In this document: positions 33,401-45,300 of the stretch, one piece after another
Layout: every line of letters starts with the position of its first letter
How positions within the stretch are numbered: position 1 is the stretch's first letter
Assembly: GCF_001680005.1 (NCBI RefSeq)
Contig: NC_033556.1
Location: 434,001-498,000 of the forward strand
Direction: 5' to 3'
DNA: 64,000 nt
Origin: Plasmodium coatneyi
Lineage: Eukaryota > Apicomplexa > Aconoidasida > Haemosporida > Plasmodiidae
The notes under the pieces: generated by a model
The model's database searches: none
The model's input: only the letters and a program-made list of their open reading frames with translations
What the model was told of the DNA's origin: nothing
Translations under genes and position numbers: made by a program

Positions 33401-36400
33401 CTTGTCTCCATTTTCTTATTGATCGCCGAATGCGTTTCGTTATCCAATGTCAGGTCGTTAAAATCGTAACTGAGGTTGCAGATTTCGTCATAATTTAGTA
33501 ACTCTCCTTTTAGGAATGGTTCACTGTTAACGATGGAGGGGGGGACCTCATCGTACGTCATGGTGGATCTGCTATTGGATCCTTTTCTATGGTCCTCTTT
33601 GCTGGAGGTACTGACAAAGCTTTTTCCTTTCGTTACTTTTCTTTCTATTCTTCCCATTGTTCTATTCCTCCTCCTTAGTATCTCAGAATTATTCTCATCC
33701 ACGTCGTTAGGGTGGTTAATTCTTTGCTCTCCATCAGGCCTAACCGGGTCAGCTCCCCCTTCCGGATCATCCTCACTGTCTTGCAAAAGCTTGGCGTAGT
33801 CCACGCGCAGGATATCGTTGCTGGCTCTGCTAATGTGTAGGTATTCGCAGCACTCCCTCTTCTCCATAATTCCGTGTTTGCCTTCCTCATTTTTTTTGCT
33901 CCTCCGGTTGGGGGTAGTTAGGTTGAGGTCGTAGAAGACCACTCTGGGGAAGGTCCTGTAGAAGGCTCCACTTACACAACACTCGGTGTCCGCCAGACCT
34001 GCAGGTAAAAAACGGTGGGGTGAAAAGCGCACATGTAGATATACGTAGGTGTGTATACAAGGGTAAGCAGGCAATCGCACTTGTGATTTATCATCATTTG
34101 TTATGCCAGTTCGTCCTTCCGAACCTATGTCCAAATCGTTCGGCTCGCAGTTGGTGCGTCCGTAGCCAATCTTTATGCACATGAATCCGGAGCCCGTCTT
34201 GAAGTCCCGGCACTTGAAGGGGCCCACGGGGATGCCGTGGAACCAATAGCCGATGAGCACTTCCCCCTCTAGGTTGATCCCCCGCCAATAGCCGAACCCG
34301 TGCGGTCTTCCCTGGTCGTCCAACTCTCCAATGTAGAAAATTATGTAAAAGTTCATGTTCCATTTGGTTTGGGTGCTCGGTTGGGCGGCGGACGCTCTCC
34401 AGCCACATGTACGGCGAACAGTTCGACCACTTTGGGCACTTATCCCGCTTGGTACACTTCTTCCATTGGTGTGGCCCCCCCCGTCATGGGACGAATCGGA
34501 GTTGTCCCGCCTGAACAGATGCCTAAACAAGGAACAACGCTCCTTCCTAATGACAATGTTGTACCCAATGGCACTCCTCGTGTTACTTTCCAAGTTGTCC
34601 TTTGTTAGGTCGTCCTGTTTTTTATAAAGAGAGTTAAACATGTAGCTGTTCATCTGATTGAGGTAGTACGCGTCGATATTGTTTGGCACCCTGAACTGAA
34701 TCACTTCCTTCTTAACTATGGTATAGGAGCTTAGGAAAATTGTGTCCAGATAGAATTTCAACAAATGGGGATAAATCAACTTATGGTAAGTGGCATACAA
34801 GGAGACTAAACACAACAGAATTGTGTATACTAGCAAGTTCAGCGTGTCAATGTAGAACACGTCATACACCCTCTGCATGTGCAAATTGAAGTAGTCCTTC
34901 TTATCGAATGCCTTTGCTTGCGCCTTGGCAATTCCCTCTTCCTTTTTCAGGGCCATAAAATTCGCATAAATCATAATAGGAATTTGGGCAAAGAAAAGAA
35001 ACATAAAAAGAATGGTTAGTCTCCCCACCAGCAAATAATTGGATGGGATACCCAACTTTAACAGGAGGACGATACAGACCAGCAAAGAGACATAACAAAC
35101 AGATTGAATGATCCCATCCATATCGTGCACATTCAGAAATAAGTTCGAGTCATTGTACCAGACAACGTTTATATTGTTGGATTTCTCACTAGGAACAGTA
35201 CCACTAGATGTGGTTAAATTTTGCGATACCTGTGTTATTATTTTTACTACTAGGGCGTATAGGATGATATACGTGGCACATTTAACTGAACTGTAGTTGT
35301 AAAACGTCCCCATGTATTTTCTAAGTAGCTCTCTATACTTCATGAATTTTAACGTTTCCCCAAATCCGTGGACATTTCCATCGAAATTTGCGTGTCTTAG
35401 GTTCATTACACTTCTTAGTTGGTCTTTGTACGTCCTTCGTGTGTTCTTTCTTTTGAGTGGTACGTCTGCATTGTTCAGTGGATCATTTTCTTCTCTTCCG
35501 AAGGTGACACATCTGCTGCGCTTCTCTGCGGGGACCTCCTCCGATTCGTCCCGTTTGTAAATGTACTTCACGTAGGCGTTTTCCATATCGCGGCGCTTAT
35601 CCATGTTAGATAGTTCGTTTAGATTTACCTTCATTTTGTCGACAATGGGGGTGGATCTGTCCTGGTTTGGCAGGTCCGTCTGACCCCTCCCTCCCCCGTG
35701 GAATTGCCGCACTTGACGCTTCCCCCCAGAGTTCCTCTTGCTCACCACCGTGCCCGCCTGGAAAGCGTGGGACTGCAAATCGGGAACAGAAATCTGGACA
35801 CCCTGCAAGTCGCTGTCGAAGGAGACGTCCATGTTGAGCCCTGTCGTCGCGACGTGCTCTCTTCTGAATTCTGCCCGTCGTTGTTGATTATTTACGCCCT
35901 GCTCGTTCACCATTATTTCGTTATTACGCTCGTTGAAGAGGTCCCTGTTCCTGGATTTGCAGAAGAGCCCATTTACGCTGTGGCACATTCCATCCTTTGG
36001 GGGTGTTGCATTTACCCTGGGGGGGCTGTCCCCCTGATGGGCTCTGTTTCGATGTGATTCCCTGGATAATTTCTTCCTCCTCTTTTCTTTACTCGGGACG
36101 TCTTCCATTTTATTCTCCTTCGATGGGCATACACTTGGTTGGCATTCCGCACAATTTCTCTGCCGGTCCAGTTCAACGCAGGACAAACAACTGCTTCCGT
36201 AAAAGGGCGTAGAAACGTTATGCGCGGGGGAGAATGACTTTCGTGTGTTGGCACTAAGAAGACTGTCTACTCCAAGGGGGGTACACAAATCTTCACTCGC
36301 CACACTGATCGAATTTAACTTATTAAAGTGAATTTTCACGAATTCGTTTTTCATTTCTACAATGGGGAGAGGTTCTTTTTTATGGGTAACTATTGTCCTC

Positions 36401-37236
36401 TTTTGGAAGGGAGAAAAATGGGTTCTTCGTTTACATGGATTTAGATCCTCCGTTTGTCTTCCCAGCTGGATGAACTCCCCCCATTGTGAGTGGGTAGTGG
36501 TTTCCATGATTGGTCCATCTGTATTTTCATTGGAGAGGTTGCGCGAACTCCTGTTTTTGGATGAGCTATTAACCACTCCTCCGGGATTCATCAGACATAT
36601 CCTCCTTTTGTCCACCTTTAGTGGAAGTTTCCCCCGATGATGGTAACCGTAAGGCGTCTTTTTATTCACCATCTTTATCTTACCAATTGTTCGCTTGTCG
36701 ATAAATCCTCGTTTACAAATGACTCCATCGTGGGTTCTTACAAATGGAGTGATTACAATGCCACTCATTTTTCCCTCTCTTTGACTACCATTGTTGCGTT
36801 TATGAGGGGGGACAGTACACATGTTCGTTGTGTTCCCCTCTTCCCCTTTGGAGGGTACATCTCTCCAGCAAGTGGACTCTCCATTTGTGTGACGTCTCTC
36901 TTTTCCATTGCTCCTGCGAGGAAGTCGCACCAAATTGAGGTGCCTCTCCTCATCGTCCTCCCACGTGTCCTGCTTCGAATAATCAAAAAGCAGCGTCCTC
37001 ACATATTCATCATTTTTTATTGTTCCTACGTTTCCATTCTCGACGTAGTTTATCCCTTCCCTTAGGAGTATATGTGCTACTCGTTGCTCCTTCGTGAGGA
37101 TCGAATTCTTGGGGACCCTTCTGCCGCTGCGTCTTTTCACTTTGATGGGATTTCTGTGTTTACCCATGATTTGTGTTCCTCTGTCATTTGGGGTTTTATG
37201 CTTTGTTCGGTTGTGCTCATAGCATCGTTGCTTCAC
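30439..37236 (-). CDS. Large membrane protein with MORN motifs and C-terminal DUF900-type alpha/beta hydrolase domain
   Basis: Two sure exons, 37236-31533 and 31427-30439, are joined by GTAAGG...CTTGCAG (phase 1), giving about 2,230 residues. A further in-frame intron at about 34124-33999 is possible. Order: a disordered basic N-terminal third; four or so transmembrane segments (about residues 645-835); MORN-type motifs (YIGELDDQGRPHGFGYWRG, then GEVLIGYWFHGIPVGPF; about residues 955-1000); a very long charged region with Ser/Pro runs; then the hydrolase. The hydrolase has FIHGYNTS (oxyanion side), THSMG just after the intron (nucleophile Ser), DVDVIDTT (likely acid) and RHSYW (likely His). 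This set matches the DUF900 family (alpha/beta hydrolase of unknown function). The start at 37236 or at MGKHRNP (37167) cannot be decided. Enzyme activity and substrate are unknown. Confidence 0.87.
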
Positions 37237-39389
37237 ATGGGGGGAGGGTCACATAAAGGACGCACACACGTCACTGCTGAGTCGATGCTTCCTCAAATGG
37301 GGACATGAGAACTGAACGTACGTAACACAAATTGGGGAGTGACCCGTGCGTAGCTCCCTCTCTCACCACAGCTAAACAGAAAAATTACTTCGACTTGGGT
37401 GAATATAATACAATCAAATTAAGCACGAGCATTTGGGGTGGAGAAAGCACTGTAGAAAAGACAACAATGGCTATTCAATCAGTGGAATGGTGTGTTCCCA
37501 CGCTGACAAAGGAGCATCCCCTAGAGGCCCACAAAAAAACGCGCCCTCACAAATTGAGTCGCAAAAATAGAATGTGGTTTATAACACTTGATGGAAATGT
37601 AGATCGGAGCCACCCCTTCTGATGCTTCTACATAAGTGGATGTTGTTTGCACTCGACGGAGTAGACACCGGAGGGGGACGCAACTGTGGTTCAGACGAAG
37701 GAGTCTCCTCTGCACACCTGTGAAAAGGTACGTCTTAACGCATGGAATACAAATAGGAAGGAAAATAAACAAATATTTTTTTAACCGCACACGTACACAT
37801 GCGCAGTGCTTCGGTTTGGCTTGAGCTGGTTCCTCTTCCTTGCAGACATACACAAGGGTGAATACACCGGAGGGGTCACGTCAAAGTGGTCTCTTCGCAG
37901 GAGTAGCTGCTGTGAAATTATAGACGTATTAACGCGGCGCACTTGCGATGAACACCCCACGTGGCGATAGCCGAATGCAAGATCGACAAATGTGCGCCAA
38001 TAACCCGCGCAGAAACATTACACATGCGTTTGAAAACACCTACACGCGTTCAGGTCAATGTGGCCTACGCGTCTGCCCCAGGCACAAAGGTGAGTAAAAA
38101 AAAAAAAAAAAAAAAAAAAAAAGATGCGTCCACTGATGACCGCAACCGTGCTATAAAAGGGCTGCACGAGGAAAAGATCAAACCAACAAACGATAGGACG
38201 AACGAAAGGATGAATAAAACAAAGGTATCGCGAAATCTGTAGAGGGGGAAAAAAAAAAAATTTACACCGATTAAGCCACTTGGGAAAAACGCCCAAGTGT
38301 ACCCGAGCGGACAAAACACAGTTTGGTCATTTATACGCGGCGAAAAAGGTGCCTATGTGTACGCCTTAGTTATTTTTTTTTGTTACATTCGCGTGAGGTG
38401 AAGAATGTGCTGGAAAAAAAAAAAAAAAAAACGCATAACCTGTGCAGCAGCTGTTCTACAGTTACAAACTGAGCAAGTTACACGCTGCTCGTTTTGGAAA
38501 TTTTCCCGTTCCCCTTCACGAATTTCCTTATTCGTTTCACCCGTCTCACGCTTTGTTTTTTTTGTTTTTTTTTTTTTTTCCACCTCATGCATAACCCCCT
38601 ATAAGAATGTTTATTCTTCTTACATGTAACCCCTCAACAGTGTAGGTGCCGCCTCCCTACACATAACTTTTATTTGCATGCACATGTGCCATGTCTTCCC
38701 CTTCGATAGGAGCTAAACAAAAGGTAGAGAGCCAACAGCACGCGGATAAGTATCCGCGCCAAGGGGGGTTACCCATTGTATGAGGCAAACTTGCTAACGT
38801 TGGGGGTCCTCGCGAATTTTTTTTTTTTTTTGTAATGGGCTGTATGTATGACCACGTTAAGTGCAAAAAGGAATGCATGAAGAAAAAAGCCTTATCCGGG
38901 GGGATGTCCCACCCGAAATAGGTTTAACCAAATTGTTACTCAAAATGGGTTCCCTTCTGAGGCAACACTGACACCTCCTTTTGCCAAAGAAGAGTGTATG
39001 TTACACCCCACCGCACGTAACTGTGCTGATTGGATTTCCCTCCTATGTGGGTGACCAACTTGGTGGTTAAAGGGGGAGACGGACGCACTCCGCCCCACAG
39101 ATGGTACCCCCCTCTACGGAGTAAGGAAATTTTTATTCACGCCAAAAAATTAAAAAAAAAAAAAAAAAAAAAGTTTACATCATAAGGCGTGAGAAAGGGA
39201 ATGACATATATGTAAGCACAGTTGACAAAAATTGTTGTGTTCGGTGAAACAATCGAAATGGGGCAAGTAGAGGTAGAAGAACGAAACAAACAAAAAAAAA
39301 AAAAAAAAAAAACCACAATTGGACAAACGTGTGTAAACACGCTTACACAGCGCTGCGTGGATAGCCCACCCGTCCAGCTAATGTCCGCC
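37237..39389. other. Intergenic region, no supported gene
   Basis: About 2.15 kb upstream of the DUF900-type gene and downstream of the Sfi1-like gene. It holds several poly(A)/poly(T) tracts (about 38096-38121, 38413-38430, 38817-38832, 39151-39171, 39293-39312). The open frames are short and run through these tracts. Confidence 0.6.
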
Positions 39390-42300
39390 TCACAACTTCG
39401 CTCCTTCCACTGCGGCAACGTCCGACGTGTCGCTTTCCTCCTTCGTTTCCGATGACGCTATGGAGCTGTTAATGGAGTCCAGGTTGGCAAATTCTTGGAG
39501 GTCTCCTTTTCCCCCCTTTGCTTCTCCCTTGCGCAGACCCAGTGCGGAGGTCAGGGTGTATTCGGAGGAGTCGTCCGATTTGCTGTCGTCGGAGGGGTCA
39601 TCAAAGGGGTTATCAAATTGTTTATCGGAGAGCTCCTCGTCTGAGTTTCCTCCGTGTATATCCCCACTGCGTGACTGCTGCTCCCTCCCCGGTTGCCCCG
39701 TGCCACCCATTACCACGTAGTACTTCCACAGGGACAGATACTTATTATAGTAGTAGTACTTGTAGTGGTTCACGTTGGTGACGTACTTAAAAATGAGGGA
39801 GTAGAAATACTTCTTCGTGAGGGCAGCGTCGTTTCTCTGTTGGGCATCGAAGAGGGCTCTGCGGAGATTCCTCTTTTTTGTGAGGAGTCGAAGGAAGGGC
39901 AGCCAATACGTCCTAACCAAGTGTGCCTCCCTTTTCTGTCTTAGAGTTCTTTCGATGAGGTCCAATTTTTTGGAGCACGTCAAGGTGGCACTTCGCATGA
40001 AGCCGATGATGCTCTGTTTAATTATTTTCTCCCTCTTAAAGCGGACGATATCGAAGTTTTTTTTTTCTATTTTAATTTTGTTAATGGAAAAAATGAGGAG
40101 GAAGAGAAATTTCTTCACAAGATTACGATTGTGTCTTTCCTTGAATTGGTGACCCTTGTCTGCCAACTGGCGCGCAAGGAGGGACTGTCTATGCCAGTGG
40201 GTAACCACCCGAGCTGCCATTTTTTCTTGCACACTTTTGTAATAAACCAGTGAATTATATTCGCAGTAATTCATCCACTTGCGCTCTACGTAGAAATGTT
40301 TGAGAGAAATTATGCTCTCAGATTTTCTCCTAAAAGTTAGGAAGTCATTGCTCAGATTTTGGAGGTACTCATTTTCTTTGGAATAATTTTTAAAGCGAGT
40401 CCACTTGTCTAGGCAGTCCAGCAGGGTCCTCCTCTGTATGCGGCACTGAATGGTCTTCTCACACAGTCGCAAATGGTTGTTATAAAAAAACATATTGGTG
40501 AGAATGAAAAAGATTGTCCTGCATTTTTGGAACTTCCTCTCTATGGTATACTTGAGGAGCAAATTGTGTAGGTGCATTTTTTTTTTTTTTTTTTTCTTAT
40601 AAGCTAGTAATAGAGCAAAGTGGCGTTTCTTCAGTTTTCGTTCCCGTGCTTTTCTACACGTCTCTAATTTGAATCTGATCTCCTTGCAGTTCCGTGCATA
40701 CATGTTGAACGCCTTAAATCCAGAGGATAATAACTCCGTTCTGCAGGAGAGCGCATAACCTATTTGTTTTTTCACAAAGGGGAAGGATCCCCGTGCGAGC
40801 AGGTTATACTTCTCACTCCTGTTCCGCAAGTCGAAGTAGAAGCAGAAGATGTTCCTCGTGTAAATGTTACACACGTAAACATTTAACCTGTTTATGAAGT
40901 AACAAAATTTAAAATTGTGAATCCACATGAGGAAAAACTTCTGCATGGATCGCTTCTTCCTTCGCGTGGCAAATTCGTACAGACATCTCCACCTGTAGAA
41001 TACAGTTTGCACTACGTTGTTCTTCTCATACTTTATTACGTCGTGAATTTGTTGCAATTGTTTCCTCCTCTGTGCGTGTAGTAGCCACCCGTTTAAGCAG
41101 CCTCTCAGCAACTGTGTGTTCCTCACAAAGGTCATCCTGCATATAACGTTCTTCACATGTTTACACAATAAGTACTGATTAACCCACAACGAGTAGTACC
41201 TCCGTAGGAGTGTCTTCTCCGAGAACTGCACACAGTACAGATTTATTCTTTTCTTGTTAACCCTCACCTGTTTGTTCTCCCTCAGGATGGAAAACATTTT
41301 TCTCTTCACTCCAAGTTGTGCCTTTCTAGTGTATTCCCTAAGCGAGACGTTCATCTGGAAGGTTCTCCTCAAATGACGAAAATAAAATTGTAAGGTATTT
41401 TTTTTTCTCCTTTTTTTCACCTTCTTGTAATGGTGATACGTCATCCATTTTGAGAAGAACCTCTTTACAAAAAAGGTGTCCCACTTTTTTATTTTCTCTT
41501 CATGAAGTTTGCTATTCTCGACGAAGTGTTTTACCCACTTGTGGAAAAAGACGCGTTTCTTCCTTCTCATAACGATGCGGTAGCTCTCTCTACACAGTTT
41601 TTTTTTTCTGTACTTTTTACTCCAAAGTCCAAACAGGTGTTTCATTTGGTTAAACCGTACAGACGCACAGATGTAAACCTGCAACTTTGTAATTGTGACG
41701 TTTCGCTTAACTAGATTGTAGTGCACGAGGAGACACCTCTTCATTGTGGAGACCGCCCTTCCCTTAATAAAACTGTAGTACTTGAATTTGTGCACCACGT
41801 GGGCGAAGATCTTCCTGAACAAGTGTTCATTGAGCGTGCGAATGAGGAGAAGATATATCTGCTTCTTCGCGTAGATGCCCAACCAGGAGTCGAAATAACA
41901 CCTGAGTATTCTCCTTTGCATACGAGAGCGTACCAAACATCCCTTCTGTTCATATCGATAAAGTAACAACCACACGTAGAAGAAAGTTTTTTTTCTCTTT
42001 TCATTGCTGTGCTTCATTACAATGGAAAAGTTCCTTTTCTCACACTTTTTCCTAACATGCGCAGATATGAACCTGTCCAGATAGTCCTTCTTCACCCTCC
42101 TCTCGACTTGCTCCTTAAGTTTAAGAAATTTCTCCTTGTCGTAGTTTCCCACTTTGATTAGCCCATGCCAGTAGGAAAACAACAATTGGATGTGCTTCTT
42201 CAGAACTTGCTTCCTTTTAGTCTTTACTTCTTTCACCTTGCAGTTGAAGGAGAGGACCCATATGCCAAAAAATTTTTCCAATAGTTCGCTGTTTTTTTTT

Positions 42301-45300
42301 TTCTCTAAAGTGGCTACTCTTTTGCTGTCCTCCTTCTTATGTTGGCTCTTTACTAGACTGTACCGTTTCCACCACTGCGTGGACCTCTTCAGTCTGCTAA
42401 AGAAGAGGTGCACTTGTATTAGTTTGTCTCTACCTAAGCAACACATTAGGGAGAAGTGCACACTCAGGGTGGTTTCCCTAAAACGGGTTGCTATGCCACT
42501 TCTTAATGCTTTAACAAAATCTACCAGGTTCCTTTGCAGGGCGCCGCTCGGTAGGCGTCTCATCTGGGGGGTACGCTTCATGGAAGTGTTCATTCCTATG
42601 GAGGCGGCTCCATTTTGAGAGCTCTGCGAGGAGAGGGACGTGTCTACCTCGCTGCTGCTTGGAGTGGAGGATCTACCTCCCCCATTAGCGCATTTCTCGT
42701 CTGCAGTGTGTAAAGTGTTGGCCAAATTGGACGCTTTGACATCCTTCTCTGTCGTGTCCGATTCCACCCGTTTATGCGTCCCCCCGAGGAAGGCACGCGT
42801 AGTTGCGTAAATATGGAGAGCCCTACTTTCGTGTGAACCACCTGCGGATGGCACAGATCCCCCGAGCAGATAATAAATCAGCAGCAACAGTTTAAAGTTT
42901 GTATTTAAATCTGCATCCTTTGTATGAACAGCTTTGAAAAAACAAAAACTTCTATTCCCTTTGAAAACCTTCAATAGCAACTTCTTCGTTTTGAGGGAGA
43001 GGAAATTGAAAAAAAAGTGGTACAACAAATTGAACTTCTTCTTGAAGTGGTCGAAAAAGGCATTGATGTCGTGCAGGTCGCACATGAGAAGGTACAAAAG
43101 GATTAGTCTGTTCATGGGGGTGTTCTTTAGAGAGTAGCATAGTTTTTGGTAGTTGTAAAGATGGCTGTTCTTTCTGCTGGATCGTTTTTCCTTGGAGGGA
43201 TAGTTTTTCTTTTCTTTGCCTGCAATCTGTATATGCATTCGATTCATTGCGATGAGTGCGTTAACTTGTTGGTGTGTGTTCCAGCTGGTTGGTCGCTCTG
43301 CCGTGGTTACGTCATGAGCGATGTTTTCACCCGTTCCATTAACTCCTCCACTTCCTTGCCATGTGAAGTTCAACTCGGATGCATCTCTTCCATTGTAACT
43401 AGCAGGATAGTTTCCTTTGTGGTCCACCCTCAGGCTGGCGCGCCCAAAATCGAGGACCTCCTCAAATGCGGGGATGCTACACCGAGGGGAGTAAACCAGC
43501 GCGTGTATCCTGTGCACTAGAGAGACCTTATTGTAACAATTTTGAGCCCTAACCAGTAGCATCATAATGAAGACACGAGCTTTCTTCCGTAACTTGACCT
43601 CATTGTAAAGCTCCTTGTGGAGTCTTTTCCTTTTTACAAGAGCCTTCCACGAGAGGAAGTGTCTCTTCCTACAGTGCAACACGAGGTTCGCATCCGCTCT
43701 GCGCAGGACTGCATCCCTCCTTATGGACAAATCGCGTGACCTCTGACAAATAAAACGAAAATATTTCTTCTTCACCAATTTGGAGTAGAAACCGCTGATC
43801 AAGTCCTTTTCTACTTGAGTTCTTCTCCTTTTGGCTAGTCTGTCCTTGAACGATTGGAAGACTTTCCTCAGCGTTTTCTCATGTCTGTCTTTTTGCAGCT
43901 TGGATAGGATTTTCTAAAAAAGGAGTAAGTAGAAATCGGGTTAAAAAAAAAAAAAAAAAAAAAAAAGTTATTCATCGATGTAACATATTGGCTCATTCTA
44001 CACCATGTGGAGGAAAGCTCCTCTCATGCGAACCTCTCGTATGATCATGATTTTCCTGTAGGCCCTCATTTTGTAAACGCCCTGTTGGTACATCTTCATT
44101 CTGATCAGGTCATCCATCCTGCGTAGCAGAAGCATGAGGTACCTCTTCCTGTTGAGTCTTCTCTTAATTTGAAAAAATATGGCCCCCTTTATTCTGTTCG
44201 CTTTTTGTCTCTGTATTATGCGGGCGATCTTCCTCTCCTGCTTGCGCTTTTTCAGGAAGGCCATCCTGGGGGGGGAGGAAAGAGGTACAACGGGGTGGTG
44301 ATGGGTGCAGTTAAAAAAGGGGTCCCCTCAGAATAACACCGCTGGGTAAGGCACAGATAAAAGACGAAAATGCGCAAACACAGCAGAGGGAGGACTATTC
44401 CACCTCACCCTTTGTGTAGCGATAAGTGATGACCCTACCAGATGAGGAAGAAATGGCGCCGCAATCTACTCTCCCCATTAAGCCTAATGGAATAAAAACT
44501 GAATTTAGCCTTTTTGATAAACTCAAAAAAGTGGAGCATGGCGTTGAAGTACTTCTTTTTCCGGTTCAGGGTGACCAGCTGGAATCCCCTCCTGAATGCA
44601 CATTCCCTCTTCCAGTGCTGTTGTAATGCTGAGAAAGCCCTCACTTTTAGGACCGAACAGAGGAATTGTGTAGCCTTCCTGTTCCTAACTCGGTTGCTAC
44701 GATTACGTTTTAAAATGCCCCAGATTTTTCTTTTCATTTTTTCTTTCTTGTCTACTAAAAAGTTGGTAAGCGTCACTTGTATGTGGACGTAGTAGTGGCT
44801 ACATCTGTACACTGCAACAAACGCTTCACTCATGCATTTTCTAATGACAAAGGAGTAGGTTGCATGGATAAGACGCTTAATGTTCCTAGACTGTTCGGAT
44901 TTTATCCTCCACAGGTGGGTCACCTTTCTTAACGTGTTAATATTTCCTATATGCCTAATTGATTGTATTATAATTTCCTCTTTTTTTTTCCCCCTTACTT
45001 TTTGGTACTGTTTCTTCCACTCTGTGTAGTACTTGCACTTCATCGCTGCTACTCTTCTTTCTATTATTTTTTTTTTCTTTATTTCAAGTTTGGTTTGTCT
45101 CCTCCATTTTTTCAGCATCCTCTGGCAGGTCACCACGTTGGTGCGGCTCCTCAGGAAAAGCTCCACCTGGGGGGTCAGCCGAACGGTAAGGTGAAATGAG
45201 ATGTTAATGCACACATGGGTTGAAACACACAAAGATGGAGCACACGTTAAAACAGATCTTTTGAAGTTACCCGCTTCATCTTCTGACTGTAGAGGAGTAG

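Noticed and set aside
37961..38242. Plus-strand 93-codon frame
   Set aside because: It depends on a long poly(A) run and has no features of a protein.
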